Below are positions 6,300 through 15,078 of a stretch of DNA of 33,525 nucleotides, one piece after another (within the stretch, counting starts at the first letter, position 1; every line of letters begins with the position of its first letter). Location of the stretch: assembly GCA_022340215.1 (NCBI GenBank), contig JAJDOJ010000180.1:1-33525 (forward strand), given 5' to 3'. Made by a program: the position numbers and the translations under genes. A model generated the notes under the pieces. The model ran no database searches and was not told where the DNA came from. It saw only the letters and a list, made by a program, of their open reading frames with translations. This stretch comes from Gammaproteobacteria bacterium. Lineage in GTDB: Bacteria > Pseudomonadota > Gammaproteobacteria > JAJDOJ01.

Positions 6300-7727
6300 T
6301 CAAGCCGGCGCCTCCTGCCCGGCAGCGCGCGCCTCGATATACCGGATCGCCCGATCGATGCGCGCCAGGGAACTGTCCCTGCCGAGCAGTTCCAGCGTCG
6401 CGTCGATGGACGGCGATACCGGACCGCCCGACACGGCCACCCTCAATGGTTGCGCGACCTTGCCGAGTTTCAGGTCCAGGGATTCGGCGACATCCTTCAC
6501 GACCTCATGCAAGGTCTCGGCTCGCCAGTCGGAAACCTCGGCAAGGCGTTCGCGAAGTGTCCGCATCGCCTCCATTGCAATGGGTCGCAACTGCTTCTTG
6601 GCCGCACTGGCGTCGTAGTCGTCGAAGTCCTCGTAGAAATACCGGCTCTGTGCGACCAGTTCCTCCAGTGTCCGGGTCCTTTCCTTCTGGACATCGAACA
6701 GCGTCTTGCGATCCGGACCGTTGTCCGTCGAGATTCCCTGCCGGGTGAACTGGTGGTCGAGCATCTCCACACAGTCCTCGTAGTGGGCAGACCTGAGATA
6801 GTGCTGGTTCAACCATAGCAGTTTTTCCGTGTTGAACGCGGCAGCCGACTGGTTGATGTCCTCTACGTCGAACAGGGCGATCATCTCTTCCCTCGAAAAG
6901 ATTTCCTGGTCGCCGTGCGACCAGCCGAGGCGCACGAGATAGTTGACCAGCGCATCCGGCAGATAGCCATCGTCGCGATACTGCATGACACTGACCGCGC
7001 CATGTCGCTTGGAGAGCTTCTTCCCGTCCTCCCCGAGGATCATCGGAATGTGGGCGTAACGCGGCGGTTCGACGCCCAGCGCGCGGAAGATATTGATCTG
7101 GCGCGGGGTGTTGTTCAGGTGGTCGTCGCCCCGAATGACGTGGGTCAGTTCCATGTCCATGTCGTCCACGACAACGGCGAAGTTGTAGGTCGGCGCCCCG
7201 TCGGCCCTGGCGATGACCAGGTCGTCGAGTTCCTCGTTGTTGAACGCGACCTTACCACGCACGATGTCGTCGACGACCACGGTCCCCGAAAGCGGATTCC
7301 TGAACCGGACGACCGGCTCCACACCTTTCCTCGGCGGCCCCGAATAGTCGCGGTAATGGCCATCGTAGCGTGGCTTCAGCTTTTTTTTAAGCTGCTCCTC
7401 GCGCAGGGCGTCGAGTTCCTCCCGCGTACAGTAACAGTAGTACGCCTTGCCCTCGTCCAGCAACCGGGTGATGACCTCCTGGTAACGTGCCATCCTCTGC
7501 GTCTGGTAGAATGGGCCCTCGTCGTAGTCCAGTCCCAACCACTCCATGCCCTGAAGAATCGCGTCGATAGAAGCCTCGGTGGAACGTTCGCGATCGGTGT
7601 CCTCAATTCGCAGGATGAATTCACCCCCCATTCGCCTGGCATAGAGCCAGGAAAACAGAGCGGTTCTGACACCGCCGATATGAAGATATCCGGTTGGGCT
7701 GGGGGCGAATCGCGTGCGTACCTTCAT
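6300..7727 (-). CDS. gltX: Glutamate-tRNA ligase
   Basis: This cytoplasmic enzyme charges tRNA-Glu with glutamate using ATP. The 475-residue length is typical of bacterial GluRS. The class I signature H-I-G-G lies at residues 16-19, after R-F-A-P-S-P-T-G, and K-L-S-K-R lies at 237-241; the Rossmann fold, catalytic insertion and C-terminal anticodon-binding helices follow the usual order. In the insertion, Cys98 and Cys100 are present, but the other two ligands of the E. coli zinc site (Cys-x-Cys-x24-Cys-x-His) are replaced, so zinc binding is probably lost or different. The ATG at 7727 places R-F-A-P-S-P at the expected distance. The next gene downstream is tRNA-Ala. Confidence 0.97.
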   Translation of the reverse strand: MKVRTRFAPSPTGYLHIGGVRTALFSWLYARRMGGEFILRIEDTDRERSTEASIDAILQGMEWLGLDYDEGPFYQTQRMARYQEVITRLLDEGKAYYCYCTREELDALREEQLKKKLKPRYDGHYRDYSGPPRKGVEPVVRFRNPLSGTVVVDDIVRGKVAFNNEELDDLVIARADGAPTYNFAVVVDDMDMELTHVIRGDDHLNNTPRQINIFRALGVEPPRYAHIPMILGEDGKKLSKRHGAVSVMQYRDDGYLPDALVNYLVRLGWSHGDQEIFSREEMIALFDVEDINQSAAAFNTEKLLWLNQHYLRSAHYEDCVEMLDHQFTRQGISTDNGPDRKTLFDVQKERTRTLEELVAQSRYFYEDFDDYDASAAKKQLRPIAMEAMRTLRERLAEVSDWRAETLHEVVKDVAESLDLKLGKVAQPLRVAVSGGPVSPSIDATLELLGRDSSLARIDRAIRYIEARAAGQEAPA

Positions 7728-7870
7728 ATCCCGGGGCTTCGCAGGGTAGATTGAGAAACGCGCCGATGGTACCAGAGCACGGCCGTGTACAACACTGGAT
7801 CGAAGGGGGGCCGTTTGGAGATGGGAAGCGATTCGTCGCCGGGAGCATCGCCCGCCTCCCGAAGCGTGCC

Positions 7871-8761
7871 CTACTCGCAGGAAAACCGGATGAGGTTAGG
7901 GTCTCCTTCGGTCACCGAACGTCCGAGGCTGATGAATCCGCTACCCCACAGCGGCATCTCCTCCCGGCGCAGGTAGGTCTCCTGCCCGTCCTGGCTACGG
8001 ATGAAGGTCCCGTTGGTGCTCAGATCGACGTATACATACTTGCCGCGTCGAAACTCGATGCGGCCATGGAGACGCGAGGCAAGTTCTGAGGGGACGACCA
8101 GGTTGCGCTGGGCCCCGCGCCCGATGGTGAATTCCAGGGTATCGGGCCCGATGAGTTCCTCCGAATCACCGCATGACACCCTGAGGAATTGCATCGTTTC
8201 GCTGCCAATCAGTGACACACGGCTGATGATATGGGTGGCGTCCTCGCCCTCCCAAAGGACCTCGTACATCGTGACCTCACCCTGCCTGCCGGGCACCGTC
8301 GCACGGTCGAACAACCGAGTATTGGCGGAGAGCGGGGCCGACAGCCTGTCCACCGTGGATTCGGTCGTGATGATTTGCCGCGCCTTGGCGACCGCGGTCA
8401 TGCGCGCCGCCAGATTCACCGCATCACCGAAGATATCGTTGCGCTCGAAGATGGCCTCGCCGAAGTGCAGGCCTATCCGGACCGACGGGGTCTGCGGGTC
8501 GATCTGCTCCCGCGCCCTCAGCAGGTCGTGCATCTCCTGCGCGGAATTCACCGCATCGTCCGCCGTGGGGAACCAGCACATGATCTCATCGCCGACGGTC
8601 TTGACCACCTTCCCGTGGTGGCGGACGCAGGTCTCGGTGAGCCTCAACAGACAACCGGTCACCATGTCCTGGGCGCGCGAGTCGCCGAATTCCTCGTACA
8701 GACGCGTACTGCCTGCGATATCGGCGAACAGGACCGCGCATGATCTGACCGTTCCCGTCAT
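7871..8761 (-). CDS. Class III adenylate/guanylate cyclase with C-terminal FHA domain
   Basis: The 296-residue protein starts directly with a class III cyclase domain (about residues 5-180): L-F-A-D-I-A-G-S-T with metal-binding Asp14, then Lys54 and V-G-D-E with Asp58, then I-F-G-D-A-V-N-L-A-A-R-M carrying the base-selecting Asp and the transition-state Asn and Arg. All catalytic residues are present and Lys/Asp favour ATP, so cAMP is the expected product. About residues 205-290 form an FHA domain (I-G-R, S-x-x-H, S-T-N-G-T), which binds phosphothreonine. No membrane segment is seen, so it is probably cytoplasmic. The ATG at 8759-8761 is chosen because the domain begins right after it; an upstream ATG at 8977 would add 72 residues without similarity. 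A Ser/Thr kinase in the same gene run is a plausible source of the phosphothreonine. Confidence 0.88.
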   Translation of the reverse strand: MTGTVRSCAVLFADIAGSTRLYEEFGDSRAQDMVTGCLLRLTETCVRHHGKVVKTVGDEIMCWFPTADDAVNSAQEMHDLLRAREQIDPQTPSVRIGLHFGEAIFERNDIFGDAVNLAARMTAVAKARQIITTESTVDRLSAPLSANTRLFDRATVPGRQGEVTMYEVLWEGEDATHIISRVSLIGSETMQFLRVSCGDSEELIGPDTLEFTIGRGAQRNLVVPSELASRLHGRIEFRRGKYVYVDLSTNGTFIRSQDGQETYLRREEMPLWGSGFISLGRSVTEGDPNLIRFSCE

Positions 8762-9001
8762 CTGCTGCCCTTGGCTCCACCCGAAAGACCGCCGGGTTCG
8801 ATACGCCACCCTGACGGTGACCGCACAGCACCAGGTAATATGAAGTGCCCGTGCCTCTCCCTGATATTGCCAGAATACGGCAAGCAATGGACTATTATTC
8901 ATAGCCTGGCGGCCGCCGCCCGGCAGTCCCCCGCTACGCTGCATGGGATTCGACCGATCGCCCGAAAAGGGGCGCACTAGGAGCCTGTCGGGTGTCGAGA
9001 G

Positions 9002-9691
9002 TCAGTACTTCAGTTCGAGGTAAAGGACCCGGCCGTCGTTGCGGATCTTGAACCGGTTCAGAAACGACATCCCGAGCAGGATCCGCTCGGGCTCGTTTCC
9101 CGGCATGACGTAGGCCTCGACATTCCTTTGCATCACACCTCCGACGGTCACCCTGGCGAGCCGGACCCGGTACGCGATCGTCGGACCGGAGGCCGTCTCC
9201 ACGCGCACTCGCTCCCCGGTCCGCTTGTAGTCCAGGCGCATGCGCCTGGCATCCGTCTCGCTCAGAGCCACCGCGGAAGCGCCGGTATCGACCAGGAAAC
9301 GCGTGCTGTGCCCGTTGATCGATCCAGACACCGCATACAGACCGTCGGCTCCCCTCGGCACCGTCACACTCGGGGCCTCGCGCGGCGCGAAATTGGAATG
9401 TACCCGGGACCCGAGCGAATAGACGGCCTGCCTGCCTCCGATCTCCAGCACGGCCTCGTCCGGGTTCGCCCGGATCAGGGTGACCCCCTCGGGGCTCGTC
9501 TCCCCGTTGGACAGGACCCGCCGCTTCCCGTCGATCACGACCACGGCCTTGCCCTCGAACAGGCCCATGACCAGGATATCGTCGACCGCGCACGCCTGGT
9601 GCCCGGCGCCAGCCAGCATGATCATCGACGCGGCAAGCCATCCGCGCCGCAGCCGGCGGTATCCCTCCGGCGCGAGCCTGGAAGGTGTCAC
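9002..9691 (-). CDS. Retropepsin-like aspartic protease, secreted
   Basis: The 229-residue protein has an N-terminal signal sequence (about residues 12-35: basic start, hydrophobic core L-A-A-S-M-I-M-L-A-G, possible cleavage after A-C-A). A C-terminal retropepsin-like (clan AA) domain has catalytic motif F-L-V-D-T-G-A-S at about 132-139 (Asp135) and the paired I-L-L-G-M-S-F-L near the end, as in periplasmic bacterial single-domain aspartic proteases that act as dimers. The middle region resembles the N-terminal part of the TIGR02281-type family. The GTG start overlaps the stop of the preceding PilT-type gene by GTGA, so translation is coupled. Substrate unknown. Confidence 0.85.
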   Translation of the reverse strand: MTPSRLAPEGYRRLRRGWLAASMIMLAGAGHQACAVDDILVMGLFEGKAVVVIDGKRRVLSNGETSPEGVTLIRANPDEAVLEIGGRQAVYSLGSRVHSNFAPREAPSVTVPRGADGLYAVSGSINGHSTRFLVDTGASAVALSETDARRMRLDYKRTGERVRVETASGPTIAYRVRLARVTVGGVMQRNVEAYVMPGNEPERILLGMSFLNRFKIRNDGRVLYLELKY

Positions 9692-10761
9692 AACCCCCCT
9701 CCGCCCGCCCCGACATACCTTTCGAACTGCGCCTTGACCTGCGCCGCGGCGTACGCCGTCTTGCCACTGATCACATTGCGGTCCAGCAACCCCCGCAGGG
9801 CGTTGTCCATGCTCTGCATCCCCATCAACGCACCTCCCTGGATGGCATTTTCCAGTTGATCCAGCTTTCCTTCGCGAATCGTGTTTGCCACGGCCGGCGT
9901 GTTGACCATGATCTCCACCGCGGCCGCCATGCCTTGCCTGTCCTCGCGTTTGAGTAGTTGCTGGGCGATCACACCCCGCAGCGAAGTCGACAGCATCGTT
10001 CTCACATGGGATTGTTTGTCCCCCGGGAAGGTGTTGATAATCCGGTCGATGGATGCCGCCGCGCTGTTGGTGTGCAGGGTCCCGAGAATGAGAATCCCGG
10101 TCTCCGCCGCCGTGACCGCGAGGCTCACGGTCTCCAGATCGCGCATTTCACCCACCAGGATGATGTCGGGGTCCTCACGCAGGGCCGATTTCAGGGCTTC
10201 CGCGAATCCCGAAGTGTGTTCACCCACCTCGCGCTGACTGATCAGGCACTTCTTTCGCGAATGGACGAACTCGATCGGATCCTCGATGGTGAGTATGTGG
10301 CCTCGTACCCGCTCGTTGATGGCATTCACCATTGCCGCGAGCGTGGTGGACTTGCCCGAGCCCGTCTTTCCAGTCACCAGAATCATGCCGCGCCGCTGCA
10401 TGCAAAGGTTGTGCACAATCGACGGCATTTCGAGTTCTTCCAGCGTGTACGCGGCGGCGGGAACGTAGCGGAACACCGCCCCGACGCCGCCGAGATGGCG
10501 AAACATGTTGACGCGGAAGCGGGACTCGTCATCCCTGGCATAGGTGAAGTCGGCGTTGTCCCAGGTCTCGAAGACTTCCCGGATTCTCGGCGAAAGGATC
10601 CCGTAGAGATTGTCCTCCGCGTCCTGGCGGGACACGATCTCGTCTCCCATCCTGGCAAGCTCACCATAATGGCGCATGCGCGGCGGATCGCCCGCGATCA
10701 GGTGCAGATCGGATCCGCCCTGTGCGACCATGAAATCCAGCAGTGCGTCCAGTCTGGTCAT
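9688..10761 (-). CDS. PilT/PilU-family twitching motility ATPase (second copy)
   Basis: This 357-residue cytoplasmic ATPase belongs to the family that powers retraction of type IV pili. It begins with the N-terminal L-L-D-F-M-V-A-Q-G-G-S-D-L-H-L segment. Walker A, G-K-T-G-S-G-K-S-T, is at 131-139. The Asp box T-I-E-D-P-I-E-F follows, then Walker B D-P-D-I-I-L-V-G-E-M-R-D with catalytic Glu205 and the His box T-L-H-T-N. The C-terminal retraction motif of PilT (A-I-R-N-L-I-R-E) appears as A-N-T-I-R-E-G-K. It lies 24 bases after the first copy and overlaps the protease gene by 4 bases. PilU is the alternative name; sequence alone does not settle which of the two this is. Confidence 0.9.
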   Translation of the reverse strand: MTRLDALLDFMVAQGGSDLHLIAGDPPRMRHYGELARMGDEIVSRQDAEDNLYGILSPRIREVFETWDNADFTYARDDESRFRVNMFRHLGGVGAVFRYVPAAAYTLEELEMPSIVHNLCMQRRGMILVTGKTGSGKSTTLAAMVNAINERVRGHILTIEDPIEFVHSRKKCLISQREVGEHTSGFAEALKSALREDPDIILVGEMRDLETVSLAVTAAETGILILGTLHTNSAAASIDRIINTFPGDKQSHVRTMLSTSLRGVIAQQLLKREDRQGMAAAVEIMVNTPAVANTIREGKLDQLENAIQGGALMGMQSMDNALRGLLDRNVISGKTAYAAAQVKAQFERYVGAGGGGL

Positions 10762-10785
10762 CGTGTGTCCGGGCCGGGCCGTCCC

Positions 10786-11880
10786 TCACCCACCGGCGAG
10801 ATCGATCTTGGGTAACAGATTGGGATCCGTGACGAACCGCTGGAAGGATTTCTTATCGACCGCGTGCAGGTATGCGTCATCGGGGTCAACCTGTTTGGTT
10901 TGAACGGCATCCAGCAACGCCTGGTCCATCAACTGCATTCCCCGCGACCGACCGGTCTGGATCTGGTTGGGAATCTGAAACGTCTTGTCGCTCATCAGGA
11001 GATTTGCGATCGCGGGGGTCGAGAACATGATCTCGACGATGGCCTTGCGGCCACGCCCGTCGAAGGTACGGACCAGCGTCTGCGTGACCACCGCCCGCAG
11101 GCTCTGCGACAGGAATGCCTTGCCCTGCACACGCTGCTCGGCCGGCAAGGCGTCCAGCATGCGGTCGATCGACTTGACCGCCGAGGTCGTATGCAGGGTA
11201 CCGAGCACCAGATGGCCGGTTTCCGCCGCCAACATCGCCATGCCGATCGTCTCGGGGTCCCGCATCTCCCCGACGAGAATGATATCGGGGTCCTCGCGCA
11301 ATGCCGAGCGCAGACCGTCGGAAAAGGTACGCACATGGGTCCCCAACTCGCGTTGTATGACCTGCGAGCGCTTGCTGTGGTGAATGAATTCCACCGGGTC
11401 CTCGAGAGTGATGATATTGCTCTGTCGCGTAGTGTTCAGGTCGTCGATGATGGCCGCCAGCGTCGTGGACTTGCCGGTTCCGGTCGAACCGGTGATCAGA
11501 ACCAGCCCGTGGTTATAACCCGTGACCGTCCGAACCGCATCCGGAAGGCCCAGCGCGGCGATGCCCGGGATTTCAGAGGGAATGTACCGCAGCACCGCTC
11601 CGATACCGCTGGACTTTCTGAACAGGTTGACCCGGAAACGGCCCGCACCTTCGGACATGTACGAAAAATCCAGGTCCGATCCGCTGTTGAACCGGGACTG
11701 TTGCGAACTGGTGAGGATCTCCGTCATGTAGCCTTCCAGTTCCGCATCCCCCAGGTCGCGAAACTTGATCGGCAACAACTCGCCGTGCAGACGAAGCATC
11801 GGCGGTACGCCGACGGCGAGATGGACATCGGAACATCCCTGTTCCAGGCCGAGTTTGAGAAAGGCGTCTATGCGAGGCAT
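10786..11880 (-). CDS. PilT/PilU-family twitching motility ATPase (first copy)
   Basis: This 364-residue protein is a paralogue of the next gene, with the same layout: S-D-V-H-L at the N-terminus, Walker A G-S-T-G-T-G-K-S-T at 131-139, Asp box T-L-E-D-P-V-E-F, Walker B D-P-D-I-I-L-V-G-E-M-R-D and His box T-L-H-T-T. All ATPase residues are intact. The PilT-specific A-I-R-N-L-I-R-E segment is changed to A-I-A-N-L-L-M-S, so retraction function may differ from canonical PilT. The ATG at 11878-11880 matches the family N-terminus; an upstream ATG at 11931 lacks a ribosome binding site. It sits between the HEAT-kinase gene and the second copy. No pilin or assembly genes lie in the window. Confidence 0.9.
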   Translation of the reverse strand: MPRIDAFLKLGLEQGCSDVHLAVGVPPMLRLHGELLPIKFRDLGDAELEGYMTEILTSSQQSRFNSGSDLDFSYMSEGAGRFRVNLFRKSSGIGAVLRYIPSEIPGIAALGLPDAVRTVTGYNHGLVLITGSTGTGKSTTLAAIIDDLNTTRQSNIITLEDPVEFIHHSKRSQVIQRELGTHVRTFSDGLRSALREDPDIILVGEMRDPETIGMAMLAAETGHLVLGTLHTTSAVKSIDRMLDALPAEQRVQGKAFLSQSLRAVVTQTLVRTFDGRGRKAIVEIMFSTPAIANLLMSDKTFQIPNQIQTGRSRGMQLMDQALLDAVQTKQVDPDDAYLHAVDKKSFQRFVTDPNLLPKIDLAGG

Positions 11881-11944
11881 GGCTGACACCCGCCTGGGAC
11901 GCTGCGGTAACGCAATCCCGCAGCGCGACATTGATCGGTCGCGT

Positions 11945-14380
11945 TCACCCAGATTCGGCCCTGGTCAGGGCGAGTTGTCTGTCGACCTGCTGCTTCAGTT
12001 CCTCCATCGACTGGAATCGTTGGTCCACCTTCGCCGCCATGGCCTTCAATACGATGTCGCCAAGGTCGCCGGACACGCGCGGGTTACTTTCCTGCGGGGG
12101 CCGCGCCCTGCCCTGGACATGCTGATACATAATCGACATGCTGTCATCGCCCGAGTAGGGTGGCTCGCCGGTGAGCATCTCGTACATCATAACCCCCAGG
12201 CAGTAGATGTCCGCCCGCGCGTCGAGTTTCTTGCCGAGGACCTGTTCGGGGGACATGTAGGTTGGCGTCCCGATGATCAGCCCTGTCTTGGTCAGGCGTG
12301 TTTCCATGTCCCGCGAGGCCGCGGCGACACCGAAATCCACAATCTTCACGACATCGTTGTCATCGATCAGTATGTTGTTCGGCTTCAGGTCCCGGTGAAT
12401 CACATTGGCGTGGTGGGCGCACATCATCCCCTCGCAAACGTCACGCAGGATCTTTAGCGTGCGGACCGGATCCGACGTCTTGCCACCGCGGATCTCGGCG
12501 CCCAGCGTGTGACTCGGAAAATACTCCATCGAAATTGCCGGCGAATCCCCGAAGGTGATCAGGTCGTAGATCCGGATCACGTTCGGATGGGTGATCTTTC
12601 GCGCGAAGCGCAGCTCGTGCACGAAGCGCTTGATGACCGTCTCGTCGGAAGCCACCCGCGCATTGAGGAACTTCAGTATCAGTTCCTCCCGCACCATCTG
12701 GTCTTCCATCAGATACACGGTGCCGAAAGCACCCTTGCCGACCTGCCGGATGAAGCGGTAACGGTCCGCGAGAAGATCGCCAGGTTCCATACCCGAGGGA
12801 TCGACGGCCCCGCTTTTCAGTGTTCCGGCCTCGCGTGTCACCGAGCCCGCCATCGAGACCGTACCGAGTCCGCTCCATGAATCCCGAGGCGTCACCAGCG
12901 ATCCCCGATCGTCTGCCGAGACATCGGTCGAGGAACACATCGCTGCGAGCTTGCGTGACAGACCCGTGGCCTGATTCCGAATCCCCTCGGGTGCGTCGCG
13001 CAGGGCCCTTTCGATCTCCTGAATCACTATCGGGGCATTCGGCTCGTCGGTAATCACGGCGAGCGTCTCGAGCACCTCGCGGCGCACGGCATCCGAGCTC
13101 GATTGCAGCAGACCCAACAAGGGTTTTATCGCCTTTGTGGCACCGAGTGTCGACAGTGCGCGGACGATGACACCAATCATCTTCTCGTCCGACTGCTCCT
13201 TACCGAGCATCTTCAGCAAAACGGGCACGGCCTTCGCGTTGCCGAGCGCCGCCAGTCCGTCGATGGCGCGTTCTCGCACCCACCAATCGCTGTCGCCCAG
13301 CGCGTCGATGAGCGCGTCGTAGGTCCGCTCGTCTCCGGTGGAATTGATGATCTCGACGGCCATGCGCCGGATGAATTCGTCGTCGTCGCGAATCAGGTGG
13401 ACGACCGCGTCCACCACCCGCGGTCCCCCGATCGTTCCCAGGGCGTCGGCCGCGCGGCTGCGCACCCACCAGTCCTCGTCCTTGATCGCCACGAGCAGGT
13501 CCTTGATGGAATCCGCCTCGGCAAGCTCGTTCAACACCTCGACCGCCGCTCGCCGCGTATACTCCGACTCGTCGCGAAGCGGACCGACCAGGTGCCGCAC
13601 GGTCGAGGGATCCTTCATCTTCACCAGGGCGTCGACGACCTTCTCCTGCATCTTCAGATCCTGATCACTGAGCATCCCGCACAACTGGGCCACGTCCATA
13701 CCGGCGTCCAGCTGAATGAGAGACTCCAGGGCGGCCAACCTCACGGCGCGGCTCTCGTCATCCAGCATCCCACGCAGCGCCGACTGCACGGTCGGGTCGT
13801 TGAAACTGGCGAGCGACTTCGCGATCTGAGTACGCAGCGCCGGGGCCTTGGCGTTCTGGCGCGAAACGAGATGGGGCGCCAGGGCGGGATCCGCAATACT
13901 CTTGATGATCCGGAACAGCATGACCAGGTCCGAGTGCTCCAGCTTCGATGCCTGCCGCAGCAGGCCCTCCGCCGGGATTCCGTCGCTGTGGGCGGAGAGA
14001 ATCCCGAGCAGTGCCGGCTTGGAGATGTCGGGGTTGTCGAACAGCGCGAGGAAACGTGACGAATCGATGCCGCGGGCGTTTTTCAGGGCCGTAACGACAC
14101 CGTTGACGACTCTGGGATCCGGACTTTCCAGCGCCGGATAGAAGGCGTTCAGGTGGCGGTTGTCCGCCAGTTTCGACAGTAGCGCGACGATCGCTTCGGA
14201 CTCGCTGCGCGGCGCGGTTTCGAGCCTTGCGATAAGCTTCGGTATGGCCGCCCCGCCGAGCCCCTTCAGACGATCGATGGCCTGGGCGCTGTCCGCCGAT
14301 TCCAGGTTCCCGGAAGCCAGGACCTTGTCCAGCAGGCGGTCGGCGCGCAGTCCCCCGAGCAGTCCCCCGAGCAGTCCCAT
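11945..14380 (-). CDS. HEAT-repeat protein fused to a Ser/Thr protein kinase
   Basis: The protein has about 811 residues. Residues 30 to about 480 are tandem HEAT repeats (for example D-E-D-W-W-V-R-S-R-A-A-D-A-L-G and D-S-D-W-W-V-R-E-R-A-I-D-G-L), a curved helical scaffold for protein binding. After a Ser/Gly-rich linker, residues 540 to about 800 form a Hanks-type kinase with glycine loop G-K-G-A-F-G-T-V, Lys570 in I-L-K-F, catalytic H-R-D-L-K-P-N-N (Asp664), D-F-G (Asp682) and the activation segment ending S-P-E. All catalytic residues are present. No membrane segment is seen, so it is probably cytoplasmic, unlike PknB-type receptors. The ATG at 14378-14380 (M-G-L-L-G-G-L-L-G-G) is preferred, but an ATG at 14431 is possible. 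It precedes two PilT-type ATPase genes and may regulate them. Confidence 0.88.
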   Translation of the reverse strand: MGLLGGLLGGLRADRLLDKVLASGNLESADSAQAIDRLKGLGGAAIPKLIARLETAPRSESEAIVALLSKLADNRHLNAFYPALESPDPRVVNGVVTALKNARGIDSSRFLALFDNPDISKPALLGILSAHSDGIPAEGLLRQASKLEHSDLVMLFRIIKSIADPALAPHLVSRQNAKAPALRTQIAKSLASFNDPTVQSALRGMLDDESRAVRLAALESLIQLDAGMDVAQLCGMLSDQDLKMQEKVVDALVKMKDPSTVRHLVGPLRDESEYTRRAAVEVLNELAEADSIKDLLVAIKDEDWWVRSRAADALGTIGGPRVVDAVVHLIRDDDEFIRRMAVEIINSTGDERTYDALIDALGDSDWWVRERAIDGLAALGNAKAVPVLLKMLGKEQSDEKMIGVIVRALSTLGATKAIKPLLGLLQSSSDAVRREVLETLAVITDEPNAPIVIQEIERALRDAPEGIRNQATGLSRKLAAMCSSTDVSADDRGSLVTPRDSWSGLGTVSMAGSVTREAGTLKSGAVDPSGMEPGDLLADRYRFIRQVGKGAFGTVYLMEDQMVREELILKFLNARVASDETVIKRFVHELRFARKITHPNVIRIYDLITFGDSPAISMEYFPSHTLGAEIRGGKTSDPVRTLKILRDVCEGMMCAHHANVIHRDLKPNNILIDDNDVVKIVDFGVAAASRDMETRLTKTGLIIGTPTYMSPEQVLGKKLDARADIYCLGVMMYEMLTGEPPYSGDDSMSIMYQHVQGRARPPQESNPRVSGDLGDIVLKAMAAKVDQRFQSMEELKQQVDRQLALTRAESG

Positions 14381-14485
14381 CACGGCCGTCAGGCTCGCAT
14401 GGGCAGAAGCGGACCCGACTGCCAATTGCATACAATCGCGCTCGGCAATGGTGCACCGATTTGCCGGGGAGGCGTCATGGTAGAT

Positions 14486-14959
14486 TCACTCCTCCGGCGC
14501 GACCTGAACGATATAGGCGGTATTCACGAAGCAAACGTCCCCGTCATCGAGGTGGATCTTCACAAAACTGCCACCGCCGCTCCTGCTGTTGATGTAGTCG
14601 AAAAGGCGTGCGTTCTCCGGCGGGAGGAGCTCCTGGATCGTACCTTTCAACCGGGTGCCGTCCATCATGTGCAGGCTGCATGCGAGCCTCACCAGTTCCG
14701 CGCTTTGTTCCGGCAACTCCTGTGGATAGATCACCCGCACGATCGAACGCTTGTTGTAGAAGCGGATCTCTCCGGACTCATCCAGCGCGATCACCAGGAA
14801 CGGATCGGGATGGTTCAGTACCTCAATCGGTTTCTCCTCACCGACGGAGTGGGCGCTCTGGGGGAGAACGAACATCGATCCTACGACCCGCCCTTCTGGG
14901 TGTATCCAGATCGTAACCGGCCTGCGTTTCTTGGGTATCTGGAACGTCTCGTTATTCAT
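14486..14959 (-). CDS. Protein of unknown function with two similar halves, 157 aa
   Basis: I do not recognise the family with certainty. The two halves, about residues 14-78 and 92-155, share a pattern: a short beta-rich start, then G, a P about seven residues on, a stretch ending in P-F or S-F, V-x-I-x-L-D-x-x-G, a strand ending in F-x-N and I-V-x-V. This indicates an internal duplication of a small beta-sheet domain, perhaps Sm-like or PilZ-like; that fold guess is inference. No signal peptide or membrane segment is visible. The ATG at 14957-14959 is chosen over a GTG at 15007. It is the first gene of the run leading to the HEAT-kinase, 105 bases ahead of it, which suggests a role in the same system. 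Confidence 0.75.
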   Translation of the reverse strand: MNNETFQIPKKRRPVTIWIHPEGRVVGSMFVLPQSAHSVGEEKPIEVLNHPDPFLVIALDESGEIRFYNKRSIVRVIYPQELPEQSAELVRLACSLHMMDGTRLKGTIQELLPPENARLFDYINSRSGGGSFVKIHLDDGDVCFVNTAYIVQVAPEE

Positions 14960-15078
14960 CGTTTGGAGAACCCCCTGAAACTCGATTTCGCTTCGCTGCG
15001 GACGCACTATCGCGACGAGACGTCCGGTGAGCCTTGAACGCTACTCCTGTTCCGGATTTCTTGTCCCTATGGATAATA

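Noticed and set aside
7778-7787. Palindrome CACGGCCGTG upstream of gltX
   Set aside because: A 10-base GC-rich palindrome is easily found by chance in this composition and has no partner copy or clear promoter placement.
8934-9767. 277-codon minus-strand frame overlapping the protease gene
   Set aside because: It is an Arg/Gly-rich shadow of the protease, whose frame has a signal peptide and catalytic motifs.
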